Below are positions 27,218 to 35,174 of a DNA stretch of 51,378 nt, one piece after another. The number at the start of each line of letters is the position of its first letter. The first letter of the stretch is position 1. Source of the DNA: Bordetella petrii (GTDB lineage: Bacteria > Pseudomonadota > Gammaproteobacteria > Burkholderiales > Burkholderiaceae_B); the NCBI GenBank assembly GCA_017745595.1, contig WMBV01000037.1, positions 1 to 51,378 of the forward strand. Direction: 5' to 3'. Made by a program: the position numbers and the translations under genes. Under the pieces are notes generated by a model that did no database searches, had not been told where the DNA came from, and saw only the letters and a program-made list of their open reading frames with translations.

Positions 27218-28153
27218 ATGAAAATCGCCTTTGTCTTTCCTGGTCAGGGTTCGCAGTCGGTCGGCATGCTCGATGCCTGGGCCGGCAACGCGGCCGTGGC
27301 CGACGTCCTGGCCCGCGCGGGCCAGGCCCTGGGCCAGGATCTCGGCGCTCTGATCGCCCAGGGGCCGGCCGACCAGCTCAATCTCACCACCAATACGCAG
27401 CCCGCCATGCTGACCGCCGGCATGGCCGTGTTCGCCGCCTGGCGCGCGGCGGGCGGCGCGATGCCCGCCCTGGTGGCCGGGCACAGCCTGGGCGAATACG
27501 CCGCCCTGACCGCCGCCGGCGCGCTGGCCCTGGAAGACGCGGTGCGCCTGGTGCGAGTGCGCGCCGACGCCATGCAGGCCGCGGTGCCCGTAGGCACGGG
27601 CGGCATGGCCGCCGTGCTGGGCCTGGACGACGACGCGGTGCGCGCGGCGTGCGCGCAGGCCGCGCAGGGAGAAGTGGTCGAGGCCGTGAATTTCAACGCG
27701 CCCGCGCAGGTCGTCATCGCCGGCCACAAGGCCGCCGTCGAGCGCGCGTGCGAGGCCGCCAAGGCCGCCGGCGCCAAGCGGGCCCTGATGTTGCCGGTAT
27801 CGGCGCCGTTCCATTCCAGCCTGCTGCGGCCCGCCGCCGACGTGCTGGCCGGCGCGCTGGCGCAGGTCGCCGTGGCGGCCCCGCAGATGCCCGTCATCAA
27901 CAACGTCGACGTGGCCGCGCCCACCGACGCCGACGCCATCCGCGACGCCCTGGTGCGCCAGGCGTGGCATCCCGTGCGCTGGGTCGAGACCCTGCGGGCC
28001 ATGAAGGCGCAGGGCGTCACGCACGTGGTCGAATGCGGTCCCGGCAAGGTGCTGGCGGGCCTGACCAAGCGCATCGACAGCGAACTCACCGGCCTTTCCA
28101 TCACCGATCCGGCTTCCCTGGAAGCCGCGCTGGCCGCCCTGGGCCAGCACTGA
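27218..28153 (+). CDS. fabD: malonyl-CoA:ACP transacylase (FabD)
   Basis: Transfers malonyl groups from CoA to ACP for chain elongation. The 311-residue protein has the nucleophile Ser90 in GHSLGEYAAL and the catalytic His in VSAPFHSSLL. The start MKIAFVFPGQGSQ is the usual N-terminus. It lies 76 bp after fabH and is followed by a strong hairpin before fabG. Confidence 0.96.
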   Translation: MKIAFVFPGQGSQSVGMLDAWAGNAAVADVLARAGQALGQDLGALIAQGPADQLNLTTNTQPAMLTAGMAVFAAWRAAGGAMPALVAGHSLGEYAALTAAGALALEDAVRLVRVRADAMQAAVPVGTGGMAAVLGLDDDAVRAACAQAAQGEVVEAVNFNAPAQVVIAGHKAAVERACEAAKAAGAKRALMLPVSAPFHSSLLRPAADVLAGALAQVAVAAPQMPVINNVDVAAPTDADAIRDALVRQAWHPVRWVETLRAMKAQGVTHVVECGPGKVLAGLTKRIDSELTGLSITDPASLEAALAALGQH

Positions 28154-28156
28154 CAC

Positions 28157-28179
28157 GGTCCGCCCGTCGCGGGCGGACC
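28157..28179 (+). other. perfect 10-bp hairpin between fabD and fabG
   Basis: GGTCCGCCCG, loop TCG, CGGGCGGACC lies 3 bp after the fabD stop and 18 bp before the fabG start. There is no T tract. It could protect the upstream mRNA from 3' decay or affect fabG translation. Confidence 0.6.
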
Positions 28180-28196
28180 GGCAACACGGAACCGAC

Positions 28197-28952
28197 ATGG
28201 ACAAACAATCCGCAGAACTGCAAGGCAAAGTGGCCCTGGTAACCGGCGCGACGCGCGGCATCGGCAAGGCCATTGCCCATGAACTCGCGGCGCGCGGCGC
28301 CGTGGTGGTGGGCACCGCCACCAGCGAATCGGGCGCGCAGGCCATCAGCGAAGCGCTGGCGCCCCTGGGCGGGCGCGGCGTGGTGCTCGACGTCACCGAT
28401 GCCCAGGCCTGCGAGGCCCTGGTCGACGCGCTCAGCAAAGAACTGGCCGGCGGCCCCCATATCCTGGTCAACAATGCCGGCATCACACGCGACAACCTCG
28501 CCATGCGCATGAAAGACGACGACTGGTCCGCGGTCATCGACACCAACCTGGCGGCCGTTTTCCGCCTCTCGCGCGCCGTGCTGCGCGGCATGATGAAAGC
28601 CCGCTGGGGCCGCATCATCAACGTGACCTCGGTGGTAGGCGCCAGCGGCAACGCGGGGCAGGCCAACTACGCGGCCGCCAAGGCCGGCGTGGCCGGCATG
28701 TCGCGCGCCCTGGCGCGCGAGTTGGGCAGCCGCAACATCACGGTCAATTGCGTGGCGCCGGGGTTCATCGACACCGACATGACCCGCGCCCTGGGCGAGA
28801 ACCAGACCTCGGCGCTGCTGCAGCAAATTCCGCTGGGCCGGCTGGGTTCGCCGGTTGACATCGCGCATGCGGTGGCGTTTTTATCTGGCCCGCAGGCGGG
28901 TTACATTACTGGAACCACCCTGCACGTCAACGGCGGGATGTACATGCAATAA
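28197..28952 (+). CDS. fabG: 3-oxoacyl-ACP reductase (FabG)
   Basis: NADPH-dependent short-chain dehydrogenase of 251 residues for the first reduction step of fatty acid elongation. TGATRGIGKA is the cofactor loop, NNAGITRDNLA is conserved, and the Ser-Tyr-Lys triad is in NVTSVVGASGN and QANYAAAKAG. The C-terminus TLHVNGGMYMQ is typical of FabG. It sits between fabD and acpP, as in most proteobacteria. Confidence 0.96.
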   Translation: MDKQSAELQGKVALVTGATRGIGKAIAHELAARGAVVVGTATSESGAQAISEALAPLGGRGVVLDVTDAQACEALVDALSKELAGGPHILVNNAGITRDNLAMRMKDDDWSAVIDTNLAAVFRLSRAVLRGMMKARWGRIINVTSVVGASGNAGQANYAAAKAGVAGMSRALARELGSRNITVNCVAPGFIDTDMTRALGENQTSALLQQIPLGRLGSPVDIAHAVAFLSGPQAGYITGTTLHVNGGMYMQ

Positions 28953-28970
28953 GGCCGTCTCAGAACGGCC
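28953..28970 (+). terminator. weak terminator-like hairpin after fabG
   Basis: GGCCGT and ACGGCC with a 6-nt loop follow the fabG stop directly. No T tract is present, so termination would be partial or Rho-assisted. The strong acpP promoter lies downstream. Confidence 0.35.
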
Positions 28971-29020
28971 GCTATCGGGCATGACGGGGACACTCAGTCA
29001 TTTTTATCACGGCCAAGCGT

Positions 29021-29047
29021 TTGCATTCCCCTACGCTTGGCTATAAT
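29021..29047 (+). promoter_or_regulatory. promoter of acpP
   Basis: A perfect TATAAT at 29042-29047 with TTGCAT at 29021-29026, spacing 15 bp, lies 31 bp before the acpP start. A separate strong promoter for the abundant ACP is common. Confidence 0.65.
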
Positions 29048-29078
29048 TCGCGGGATTTTTCCCCAATTGGAGATCTGC

Positions 29079-29318
29079 ATGGAAAGCATCGAACAGCGCG
29101 TCAAGAAGATCGTCGCTGAACAACTTGGCGTCAACGAAGCCGAGATCAAGAACGAGTCCTCCTTCCTTGACGACCTCGGTGCCGATTCGCTCGACATGGT
29201 TGAGCTGGTCATGGCGCTCGAAGACGAATTCGAGACCGAGATCCCCGACGAAGAGGCCGAAAAGATCACGACCGTGCAGCAAGCGATTGACTACATCAAT
29301 TCGCACGGTAAGCAGTAA
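29079..29318 (+). CDS. acpP: acyl carrier protein
   Basis: Acidic 79-residue carrier of growing acyl chains. Ser37 in [10 protein letters not shown] is the phosphopantetheine site. ATG at 29079 ([10 protein letters not shown]) follows a TTGGAG ribosome binding site. Length and sequence are standard. It has its own promoter and is followed by fabF after 182 bp, which holds no other gene. Confidence 0.98.
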
Positions 29319-29500
29319 GCTCAGCCTGTATTTTCCGGTACGCCAAGCCGCCTTGCGGACGCGGCCGGAAGCAGGGCGGTTTCAGGAGCGCCGTGCGGTC
29401 CGTGCGCGGAGGCATCGTGTCGATGTTTCCGCGGCCGGACGGGCCGCATGAGCGGCGCATCCGAAAACCGCCTTTCTTTTGTCTGTTTTAGGAGTCATCC

Positions 29501-30730
29501 GTGAAGCGACGAGTCGTCATCACCGGCCTGGGTATCGTATCGCCCGTGGGCAATGACATCTCCAGCGCCTGGGACAATATCGTCAACGGACGTTCCGGCA
29601 TCGGCCGCATCACCCGTTTCGACCCCTCGGCCATCACCACGCACATCGCGGGCGAGGTCAAGGATTTCGACGTTACTCATTACATACCCGGCAAAGAAGC
29701 CCGCCAGATGGATACCTTCATCCACTACGGCATGGCGGCGGGTATCCAGGCCTGGCAAGACAGCGGCCTGGAGGTCACTGAGGCCAACGCCGAGCGCATC
29801 GGCGTCATCGTCGGCTCGGGCATCGGCGGCCTGCCCCGCATCGAAGACACCCAGACCGAGCTGCTGGCCAAGGGCCCGCGGCGCATCTCGCCGTTTTTCG
29901 TGCCGGGCGCCCTGATCAACCTGATCTCGGGCCAGTTGTCCATCCGCTTTGGCATGAAAGGGCCCAGCTACGCCGTCGTGTCGGCGTGCACCACCGGCCT
30001 GCACTGCATCGGCGATGCGGCCCGCCTGATCGAATACGGCGACGCCGACATCATGCTGGCCGGCGGCGCCGAATCCACCGTGTCGCCGCTGGGCATCGGC
30101 GGTTTCGCGGCCATGCGGGCGCTGTCCACGCGCAACGACGACCCCGCCACCGCGTCGCGTCCCTGGGACCGCGACCGCGACGGTTTCGTGCTGGGCGAGG
30201 GCGCGGGCGTGCTGGTGCTCGAAGAATACGAGCATGCCAAGCAGCGCGGCGCGCGCATCTATGGCGAATTCGTCGGCTATGGCATGAGCTCCGATGCCCA
30301 CCACATCACGGCGCCCGATAAAGACGGCCCGCGCCGCGGCGTGCTCAATGCCCTGCGCAACGGCGGCATCAACCCCGACGAGGTCGATTACGTCAATGCC
30401 CACGGCACCTCGACCCCGCTGGGCGACAAGAACGAATCCGATGCGCTGAAGCTGGCGTTCGGCGACCATGCCAAGAAACTGGTGGTCAATTCCACCAAGT
30501 CCATGACCGGCCATCTGTTGGGCGCGGCGGGGGGCATCGAAGCCGTGTTCACCACGCTGGCCGTCTATAACCAGAAATCGCCGCCCACCATCAACATCTT
30601 CAACCAGGACCCCGAGTGCGACCTGGACTACTGCGCCAACGAGGCCCGGGACATGAAGATCGACGTCGCGATTTCCAACTCTTTTGGTTTCGGCGGCACC
30701 AACGGCTCCATGGCCGTTCGCCGGATCTGA
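29501..30730 (+). CDS. fabF: beta-ketoacyl-ACP synthase II (FabF)
   Basis: Elongating condensing enzyme of 409 residues. Catalytic Cys163 is in VSACTTGLHC, and the two histidines are in NAHGTSTPLGD and MTGHLLGAAGG. It starts with GTG at 29501 (VKRRVVITGLG), supported by an AGGAG site 8 bp upstream. The next gene starts right after the stop, linking the fab operon to the sigma-E operon. Confidence 0.96.
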   Translation: MKRRVVITGLGIVSPVGNDISSAWDNIVNGRSGIGRITRFDPSAITTHIAGEVKDFDVTHYIPGKEARQMDTFIHYGMAAGIQAWQDSGLEVTEANAERIGVIVGSGIGGLPRIEDTQTELLAKGPRRISPFFVPGALINLISGQLSIRFGMKGPSYAVVSACTTGLHCIGDAARLIEYGDADIMLAGGAESTVSPLGIGGFAAMRALSTRNDDPATASRPWDRDRDGFVLGEGAGVLVLEEYEHAKQRGARIYGEFVGYGMSSDAHHITAPDKDGPRRGVLNALRNGGINPDEVDYVNAHGTSTPLGDKNESDALKLAFGDHAKKLVVNSTKSMTGHLLGAAGGIEAVFTTLAVYNQKSPPTINIFNQDPECDLDYCANEARDMKIDVAISNSFGFGGTNGSMAVRRI

Positions 30731-30731
30731 T

Positions 30732-31241
30732 TTGGACGGCCGCCGGGATACCGGCCGCCGCACGCTCTGCGTGCCGGTGCGCCGCCCGCGCCACCTGACT
30801 CTGTTGGGCCGTGCGGCCGTGGCAGGGGCCGGCGCCTGCGCGGCCACCGCCGCCTGGTGGCAGGCCGGCCCGCCGGGCCTGGCCGTGCTGGGCGCGGTCG
30901 CGGCGGCCGGCGCAGCCGCGCGCCGCGCAGCCGCGCGCCGCGCAGCCGGCCGGCGCCGGGCGCCCATTGGCCGTATCCAGGCGATCCGGGCCGGGGCGGG
31001 CAGCCGCCGCTGGCAGGTCCGGCTGGAACGGCGCTGGCACGCCGCTATCCTGCGCGACAGCCGGCGCGGCGCCTGCTGGCTCGACCTGCGGCTGTCCATC
31101 GAGCCGGCCGCGGGCCGGGCTGTTACAAATGGCCGCGTGACGGTGTGGCGGTCCTGCATGTCCGCGGTCCGCTGGCGGCGACTCTGCCTGCTGGCGGGCG
31201 CGGCGCAGCGCCTCGACGTACCTGTCCGGGGGGCGCCATGA
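30732..31241 (+). CDS. YgfX/CptA-like hypothetical protein
   Basis: A weakly conserved protein of up to 169 residues between fabF and rpoE. The pattern of a basic N-terminus, an Ala/Leu-rich double membrane segment and a C-terminal RLERRWHAAILRD ... VTVWRSCMSAVRWRRLCLLA resembles the YgfX (PF07254) family, whose E. coli member partners SdhE or acts as a toxin-like cytoskeleton inhibitor. The start is uncertain: TTG at 30732 or a later GTG. The stop overlaps the rpoE start (ATGA), which supports a real gene. An internal 15-bp tandem repeat is present. The family call is tentative. Confidence 0.55.
   Translation: MDGRRDTGRRTLCVPVRRPRHLTLLGRAAVAGAGACAATAAWWQAGPPGLAVLGAVAAAGAAARRAAARRAAGRRRAPIGRIQAIRAGAGSRRWQVRLERRWHAAILRDSRRGACWLDLRLSIEPAAGRAVTNGRVTVWRSCMSAVRWRRLCLLAGAAQRLDVPVRGAP
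30911..30948. repeat. 15-bp in-frame tandem repeat in the ygfX-like gene
   Basis: CGCAGCCGCGCGCCG occurs at 30911-30925 and 30926-30940, with an 8-bp partial third copy. It adds AARRA-type residues after the membrane segment without changing the frame. Confidence 0.85.
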
Positions 31242-31837
31242 GCGAACGCGACATCGACGCCGAACTGGTCGCGCGCGTGCAGCGCGGCGACAAAAAGGCC
31301 TTCGACCTGCTGGTGCTCAAGTACCAGCGCAAAATCCTGCGCCTGCTGGGGCGCATGATCCGCGATCCCGCCGAAATCGAAGACGTCGCCCAGGAAGCCT
31401 TCATCAAGGCCTACCGCGCGCTGCCCCAGTTTCGCGGCGAAAGCGCCTTTTACACATGGCTGTACCGTATCGCGGTCAATACGGCCCGCAACTGGCTGGC
31501 CTCGGCGGCACGCCGTCCCAGCGCGCCCAATGCAATAGAAACCGAAGACGGTGAAACTTTTAACGAAACCGACAACCTAACCGATATCAGCACGCCGGAA
31601 TCCATGTTGGCCAGCCGCGAAATCGCGGAAACCGTCAACTCGGTCATCGAGGAATTGCCCGAAGAGCTCCGGACCGCTATCGTGCTGCGTGAAATCGAAG
31701 GTATGAGTTACGAAGACATCGCCCAAAGCATGGACTGCCCGATTGGTACCGTGCGCTCCCGCATTTTCCGTGCGCGCGAAGCCATTGCCACCCGGTTGCG
31801 GCCCTTGCTGGACACCGATGCCGAGCGTCGTTGGTAA
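31238..31837 (+). CDS. rpoE: RNA polymerase sigma-E factor (RpoE/AlgU)
   Basis: Extracytoplasmic-function sigma factor of 199 residues controlling the envelope stress response. Region 2 is DLLVLKYQRKILRLLGRMI to EDVAQEAFIKAYRALPQFRGESAFYTWLYRIA; region 4 is LPEELRTAIVLREIEGMSYEDIAQSM with the helix-turn-helix CPIGTVRSRIFRARE. ATG at 31238 overlaps the preceding stop. The anti-sigma factor gene follows after 12 bp, then mucB and mucD, a complete classical operon. Confidence 0.96.
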   Translation: MSERDIDAELVARVQRGDKKAFDLLVLKYQRKILRLLGRMIRDPAEIEDVAQEAFIKAYRALPQFRGESAFYTWLYRIAVNTARNWLASAARRPSAPNAIETEDGETFNETDNLTDISTPESMLASREIAETVNSVIEELPEELRTAIVLREIEGMSYEDIAQSMDCPIGTVRSRIFRAREAIATRLRPLLDTDAERRW

Positions 31838-31849
31838 GGAGCGGCAGTC

Positions 31850-32350
31850 ATGCAATCAACAGTCAAATCCGCGGTAGATACCGATATATCCCTGGAAGAA
31901 TCGGTATCGGCCTGGATGGACGGCGAAGCGTCCGAAGACCTTTTTTCCGATCTCGCCACTGTGCAGGGCCGCCGAACCTGGGACACCTATCACCTTATCG
32001 GCGATGCCCTGCGCAATGCCGATCTGGCCGTCAGCCCCAGCGCCAGCTTCCACGCGCGCCTGTCGCGCGCCCTCGACGCCGAACTGCCCATCGTGGCGCC
32101 GCAGCGGCGCCGCTCGTCATTGCGCCTGGGCCTGTCCGGACTGGCCGTGGCCGCCGCCGTGGCCACCGTGGCCTGGGTGGCGCAACCCTACATCATGGGC
32201 GGCCCCAGCCACCCCGCCGAAACCCGTGTGCTGGCCGACGCCTCGTCGCCCGACGCGCCGGGCCTGCGCGATTACCTCGAAGCGCATCGCCAGATGGCCG
32301 GGCCCAGCGCGGTGCGCCAGGTCTCGTTCGATGCCGGAGCCGGACGTTGA
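31850..32350 (+). CDS. mucA: anti-sigma-E factor MucA/RseA
   Basis: Single-pass inner-membrane protein of 166 residues that holds RpoE inactive until regulated proteolysis. The N-terminal cytosolic RseA domain reads SLEESVSAWMDGEASED and TWDTYHLIGDALR; the membrane segment is about residues 93-113. The periplasmic part is short (about 50 residues). The stop TGA overlaps the TTG start of mucB. Position and domain layout make the call firm despite low sequence conservation in this family. Confidence 0.9.
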   Translation: MQSTVKSAVDTDISLEESVSAWMDGEASEDLFSDLATVQGRRTWDTYHLIGDALRNADLAVSPSASFHARLSRALDAELPIVAPQRRRSSLRLGLSGLAVAAAVATVAWVAQPYIMGGPSHPAETRVLADASSPDAPGLRDYLEAHRQMAGPSAVRQVSFDAGAGR

Positions 32351-33405
32351 TCGCACAGCTGCAACAGTTCTGTCGGCCGGTGCTGGCGCTGGGCGCCTGG
32401 GGCCGCCGGCCCGTACAGGGCGCCGGCTGGGCCTGCACCGCCGCCTTCCTGGTGGCCCTGACCGCCGTCCATGAGGCCGCCCAGGCGGCCGAGCCGGCCG
32501 AGACGGCCAGCTCCATCCAACTGCTCTACGACATCCAGCAGGCCGCCCGCAAGCAAGACTACGCCGGCGTCTTCCTGTACCAGCAGGGCGAAGTCATCCA
32601 GTCGTCGCGCCTGGTGCACGTCATCGACGGCACGGGCGAGCGCGAGCGCCTTGAAATCCTCGATGGCCAGCCGCGCGAATACCTGCGCCACAACGACGAA
32701 ATCCAGTGCCTGATTCCCGAGCGCAAGACCGTGCTGATGGAGCCGCGCCGCGGCGACCGCTTCCCGGGCCTGCTGCTGGGCAATCCCACCGACCTGGCCC
32801 AGCATTACGACATCCGGGCCCAAGACAAGCTGCACCGCGTCGCCGATCGCCAGTGCCGGATCATCACCATCGAACCGCGCGACGAGCTGCGCTATGGCTA
32901 TCGCCTGTGCGCCGACGTGGCCACCAACCTGCTGCTCAAGGCCCAGACCGTCGATGCCGAGCAGGGCGTGGTCGAGCAGGTTTCGTTTACGTCCATCCGT
33001 GTGGGCGGCAAGGTCGATTCGTCCGAACTGTCGTCGCGCTGGAGCACCCGCGACTGGAAAGTGCTGCAGCCGCGCATCGAGCCGGCCGACCTGGCCGCGC
33101 AGGGCTGGCGCATTCCCGCGCCCAAGGGCTTCGTGGCCGTGATGCAGGTCCGGCGCTCGATGGGCCACAGTAACGTGAACCAGCTGGTGCTGTCCGATGG
33201 CCTGGCCGCCATTTCGGTGTTCATCGAACCCTACGACAGCCAGCGCGGCCATCCCCTCTCGTCGGGCGCGGCCCGGCGTGGCGCCATCAACATCTATGGC
33301 ACGCGAATTGCCGACTTCTGGCTGACCGCGCTGGGCGAAGTGCCCGCCGCGACGCTCGAGCAGTTGGCCACTTCCACCGAGTACGTGCCAGTACCGTCTC
33401 AATAA
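32347..33405 (+). CDS. mucB: periplasmic sigma-E regulator MucB/RseB
   Basis: Periplasmic sensor that binds the MucA/RseA C-terminal domain and shields it from proteolysis. 352 residues, with a hydrophobic export signal around 25-48 (CTAAFLVALTAVHEAAQA). The N-terminal lipid-binding-like domain begins at SIQLLYDIQQAARKQDYAGV and the C-terminal domain ends near the stop. The start is TTG at 32347, overlapping the mucA stop by 4 bp; the frame is open further upstream but only overlaps mucA. The unusual start codon may keep levels low. Confidence 0.9.
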   Translation: MIAQLQQFCRPVLALGAWGRRPVQGAGWACTAAFLVALTAVHEAAQAAEPAETASSIQLLYDIQQAARKQDYAGVFLYQQGEVIQSSRLVHVIDGTGERERLEILDGQPREYLRHNDEIQCLIPERKTVLMEPRRGDRFPGLLLGNPTDLAQHYDIRAQDKLHRVADRQCRIITIEPRDELRYGYRLCADVATNLLLKAQTVDAEQGVVEQVSFTSIRVGGKVDSSELSSRWSTRDWKVLQPRIEPADLAAQGWRIPAPKGFVAVMQVRRSMGHSNVNQLVLSDGLAAISVFIEPYDSQRGHPLSSGAARRGAINIYGTRIADFWLTALGEVPAATLEQLATSTEYVPVPSQ

Positions 33406-33448
33406 CAATAAAACCTGCAAAAGGTTGGGGAATTTTCGGAGTTCTCTC

Positions 33449-34912
33449 ATGCAAACGCTTTCAGTGTCGAACCTCTTTTTCCGGCGCTTTTTCCTGGCCC
33501 TATTGGCCAGCTTCATGCTGGCGGGGGCCTACGGACCCGCGCAAGCCCAGACCCCGGCCGCGCCCACTGTGGCGCTGCCCGATTTCAGCGGCATCATCTC
33601 CAAGGTCGATCCGGCCGTGGTCAACATCCGCACCACCGCCAACGTGCCCGTGCGCTCGCCCGGCGGCGGCAACGACCCCTACGAACTGTTCCGCTGGTTC
33701 TTCGGCCCCGACTTCCAGCCGCCCGGCATGCCGCCGCAGCAGCAGATGCCGCGCCAGGCACCCGAAGAACGCAAGGTGCCGCGCGGCGTGGGCTCGGGCT
33801 TCTTCATCTCGGCCGACGGCTACATCCTGACCAATAACCACGTGGTCACCGACGCGGCCGACATCTTCGTCACCCTGACCGACGGCCGCGAATTCAAGGC
33901 CAAGGTCATCGGCACCGACGAACGCACCGACGTCGCCCTGATCAAGATCGACGCCAAAGACATGACGCCCCTGACCATCGGCGACCCCAAGCTGCTCAAG
34001 AAGGGCCAATGGGTGCTGGCCATCGGCTCGCCGTTCGGGCTGGATTCCACCGCCACCGCCGGCATCGTCAGCGCCATCGGCCGCGATACGGGCGAATACC
34101 TGCCTTTCATCCAGACCGACGTGGCCGTCAACCCCGGCAACTCGGGCGGCCCGCTGCTCAACCTGAACGGTGAAGTGGTCGGCATCAACTCGCAGATCAT
34201 TTCGCGCAGCGGCGGCTTCATGGGCATTTCGCTGGCCATCCCCATCGACGAAGCCATGCGCGTGGCCGACCAGCTGCGTGCCAGCGGCAAGGTTACCCGC
34301 GGCCGCATCGGCGTGCAGATCAGCGAAGTCGGCAAAGACGTGGCCGAAGCGATCGGGCTGCCCAAGGCCGAAGGCGCGCTGGTCAGCAATGTCGAGTCCG
34401 ACGGCCCGGCCGATGACGCCGGCGTCAAGGCGGGCGACGTGATCACCTCGTTCCATGGCGAATCCATCAAGCGCTGGTCCGACCTGCCGCGCATCGTCGG
34501 CGAAACCAAGCCGGGCACCCGCACCGAAATGGAAGTCTGGCGCCGTGGCAAGACGGTGACCCTGTCGGTCAAGGTGGGCGAACTCACCAATGCGTCGGCC
34601 AGTGCGTCCGACAAGGCCCCGGCCGAACCCGAGCAAGCCGGCAACGCGCTGGGCCTGCGCATGGCCGACGTGCCGGCCGACGTGCAGAAAAAGCTGGGCA
34701 TCAAGGGCGGGGCGCAGGTGCGTACCGCCGAGGGCGCCGCCGGCGCGGCGGGCATGCAGCCGGGCGATATCGTGCTGGCGATCAACAACACCGATATCAC
34801 CGATGCCGAGCACTTCAACAAGCTGGCCGACAAGCTGCCCAAGGGCAAGGCGGCCGGCCTGCTGGTGCGCCGTGGCGACCAAACCCAGTGGGTGGCGGTA
34901 GAGCCGAAGTAG
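33449..34912 (+). CDS. mucD: periplasmic serine protease MucD/DegP (HtrA family)
   Basis: Secreted HtrA protease-chaperone of 487 residues that removes misfolded envelope proteins and limits sigma-E activity. Signal peptide is about 1-34 (ending AQAQ). The catalytic triad is His131 (LTNNHVV), Asp161 (DERTDVALIK) and Ser232 (NPGNSGGPL). Two PDZ domains follow (about 280-375 and 390-487). ATG at 33449 has GGAG 7 bp upstream. It is the last gene of rpoE-mucABD; a GC hairpin follows the stop. Confidence 0.95.
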   Translation: MQTLSVSNLFFRRFFLALLASFMLAGAYGPAQAQTPAAPTVALPDFSGIISKVDPAVVNIRTTANVPVRSPGGGNDPYELFRWFFGPDFQPPGMPPQQQMPRQAPEERKVPRGVGSGFFISADGYILTNNHVVTDAADIFVTLTDGREFKAKVIGTDERTDVALIKIDAKDMTPLTIGDPKLLKKGQWVLAIGSPFGLDSTATAGIVSAIGRDTGEYLPFIQTDVAVNPGNSGGPLLNLNGEVVGINSQIISRSGGFMGISLAIPIDEAMRVADQLRASGKVTRGRIGVQISEVGKDVAEAIGLPKAEGALVSNVESDGPADDAGVKAGDVITSFHGESIKRWSDLPRIVGETKPGTRTEMEVWRRGKTVTLSVKVGELTNASASASDKAPAEPEQAGNALGLRMADVPADVQKKLGIKGGAQVRTAEGAAGAAGMQPGDIVLAINNTDITDAEHFNKLADKLPKGKAAGLLVRRGDQTQWVAVEPK

Positions 34913-34957
34913 GCCCCCCGAAGCCGGGGGGGCAGGCTCCGCAGGTGCCTGACCCCG
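34913..34957. repeat. hairpin after mucD and degenerate REP-like palindrome
   Basis: GCCCCCC / GGGGGGC (34913-34933) lies directly after the mucD stop without a T tract. It runs into GGCAGGCTCCGC and AGGTGCCTGACCCC, a decayed copy of the palindrome type seen at 21856-21884. Confidence 0.55.
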
Positions 34958-35040
34958 TTGCAGGCGGCGACTGTTGCAACGGAACGGGGCGGGCCCGCGG
35001 ATTCCCGGGGGAAACCACTGCCAGGCCGACCGGCGGCGTT

Positions 35041-35107
35041 ATATGGGTGCGAACCCGTATAAAATAGCTGGTTGCCGCAAAGGGGGCGCGTTGCGCCCCC
35101 TCGTTTT
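35041..35107 (+). promoter_or_regulatory. promoter-like box and terminator in the lepA leader
   Basis: An inverted repeat ATATGGGT, GCGA, ACCCGTAT (35041-35060) overlaps a -10-like TATAAAAT (35058-35065). About 16 bp further, a perfect stem AGGGGGCGC / GCGCCCCCT ends in TCGTTTTT (35081-35107), an intrinsic terminator 68 bp before lepA. The -35 region is weak. Either this terminates the mucD transcript or it attenuates a lepA transcript. Confidence 0.55.
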
Positions 35108-35174
35108 TGGCTGGTCGCCGGGGCGCTGCTCGCGCCTGCGCCCGCGCGTGTTTTGTCCCTATTTAATCCACCCT

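Noticed and set aside
31831-32346. Open frame extending mucB upstream over mucA
   Set aside because: It overlaps mucA in another frame. The TTG at 32347 with the TTGA overlap is the plausible start.
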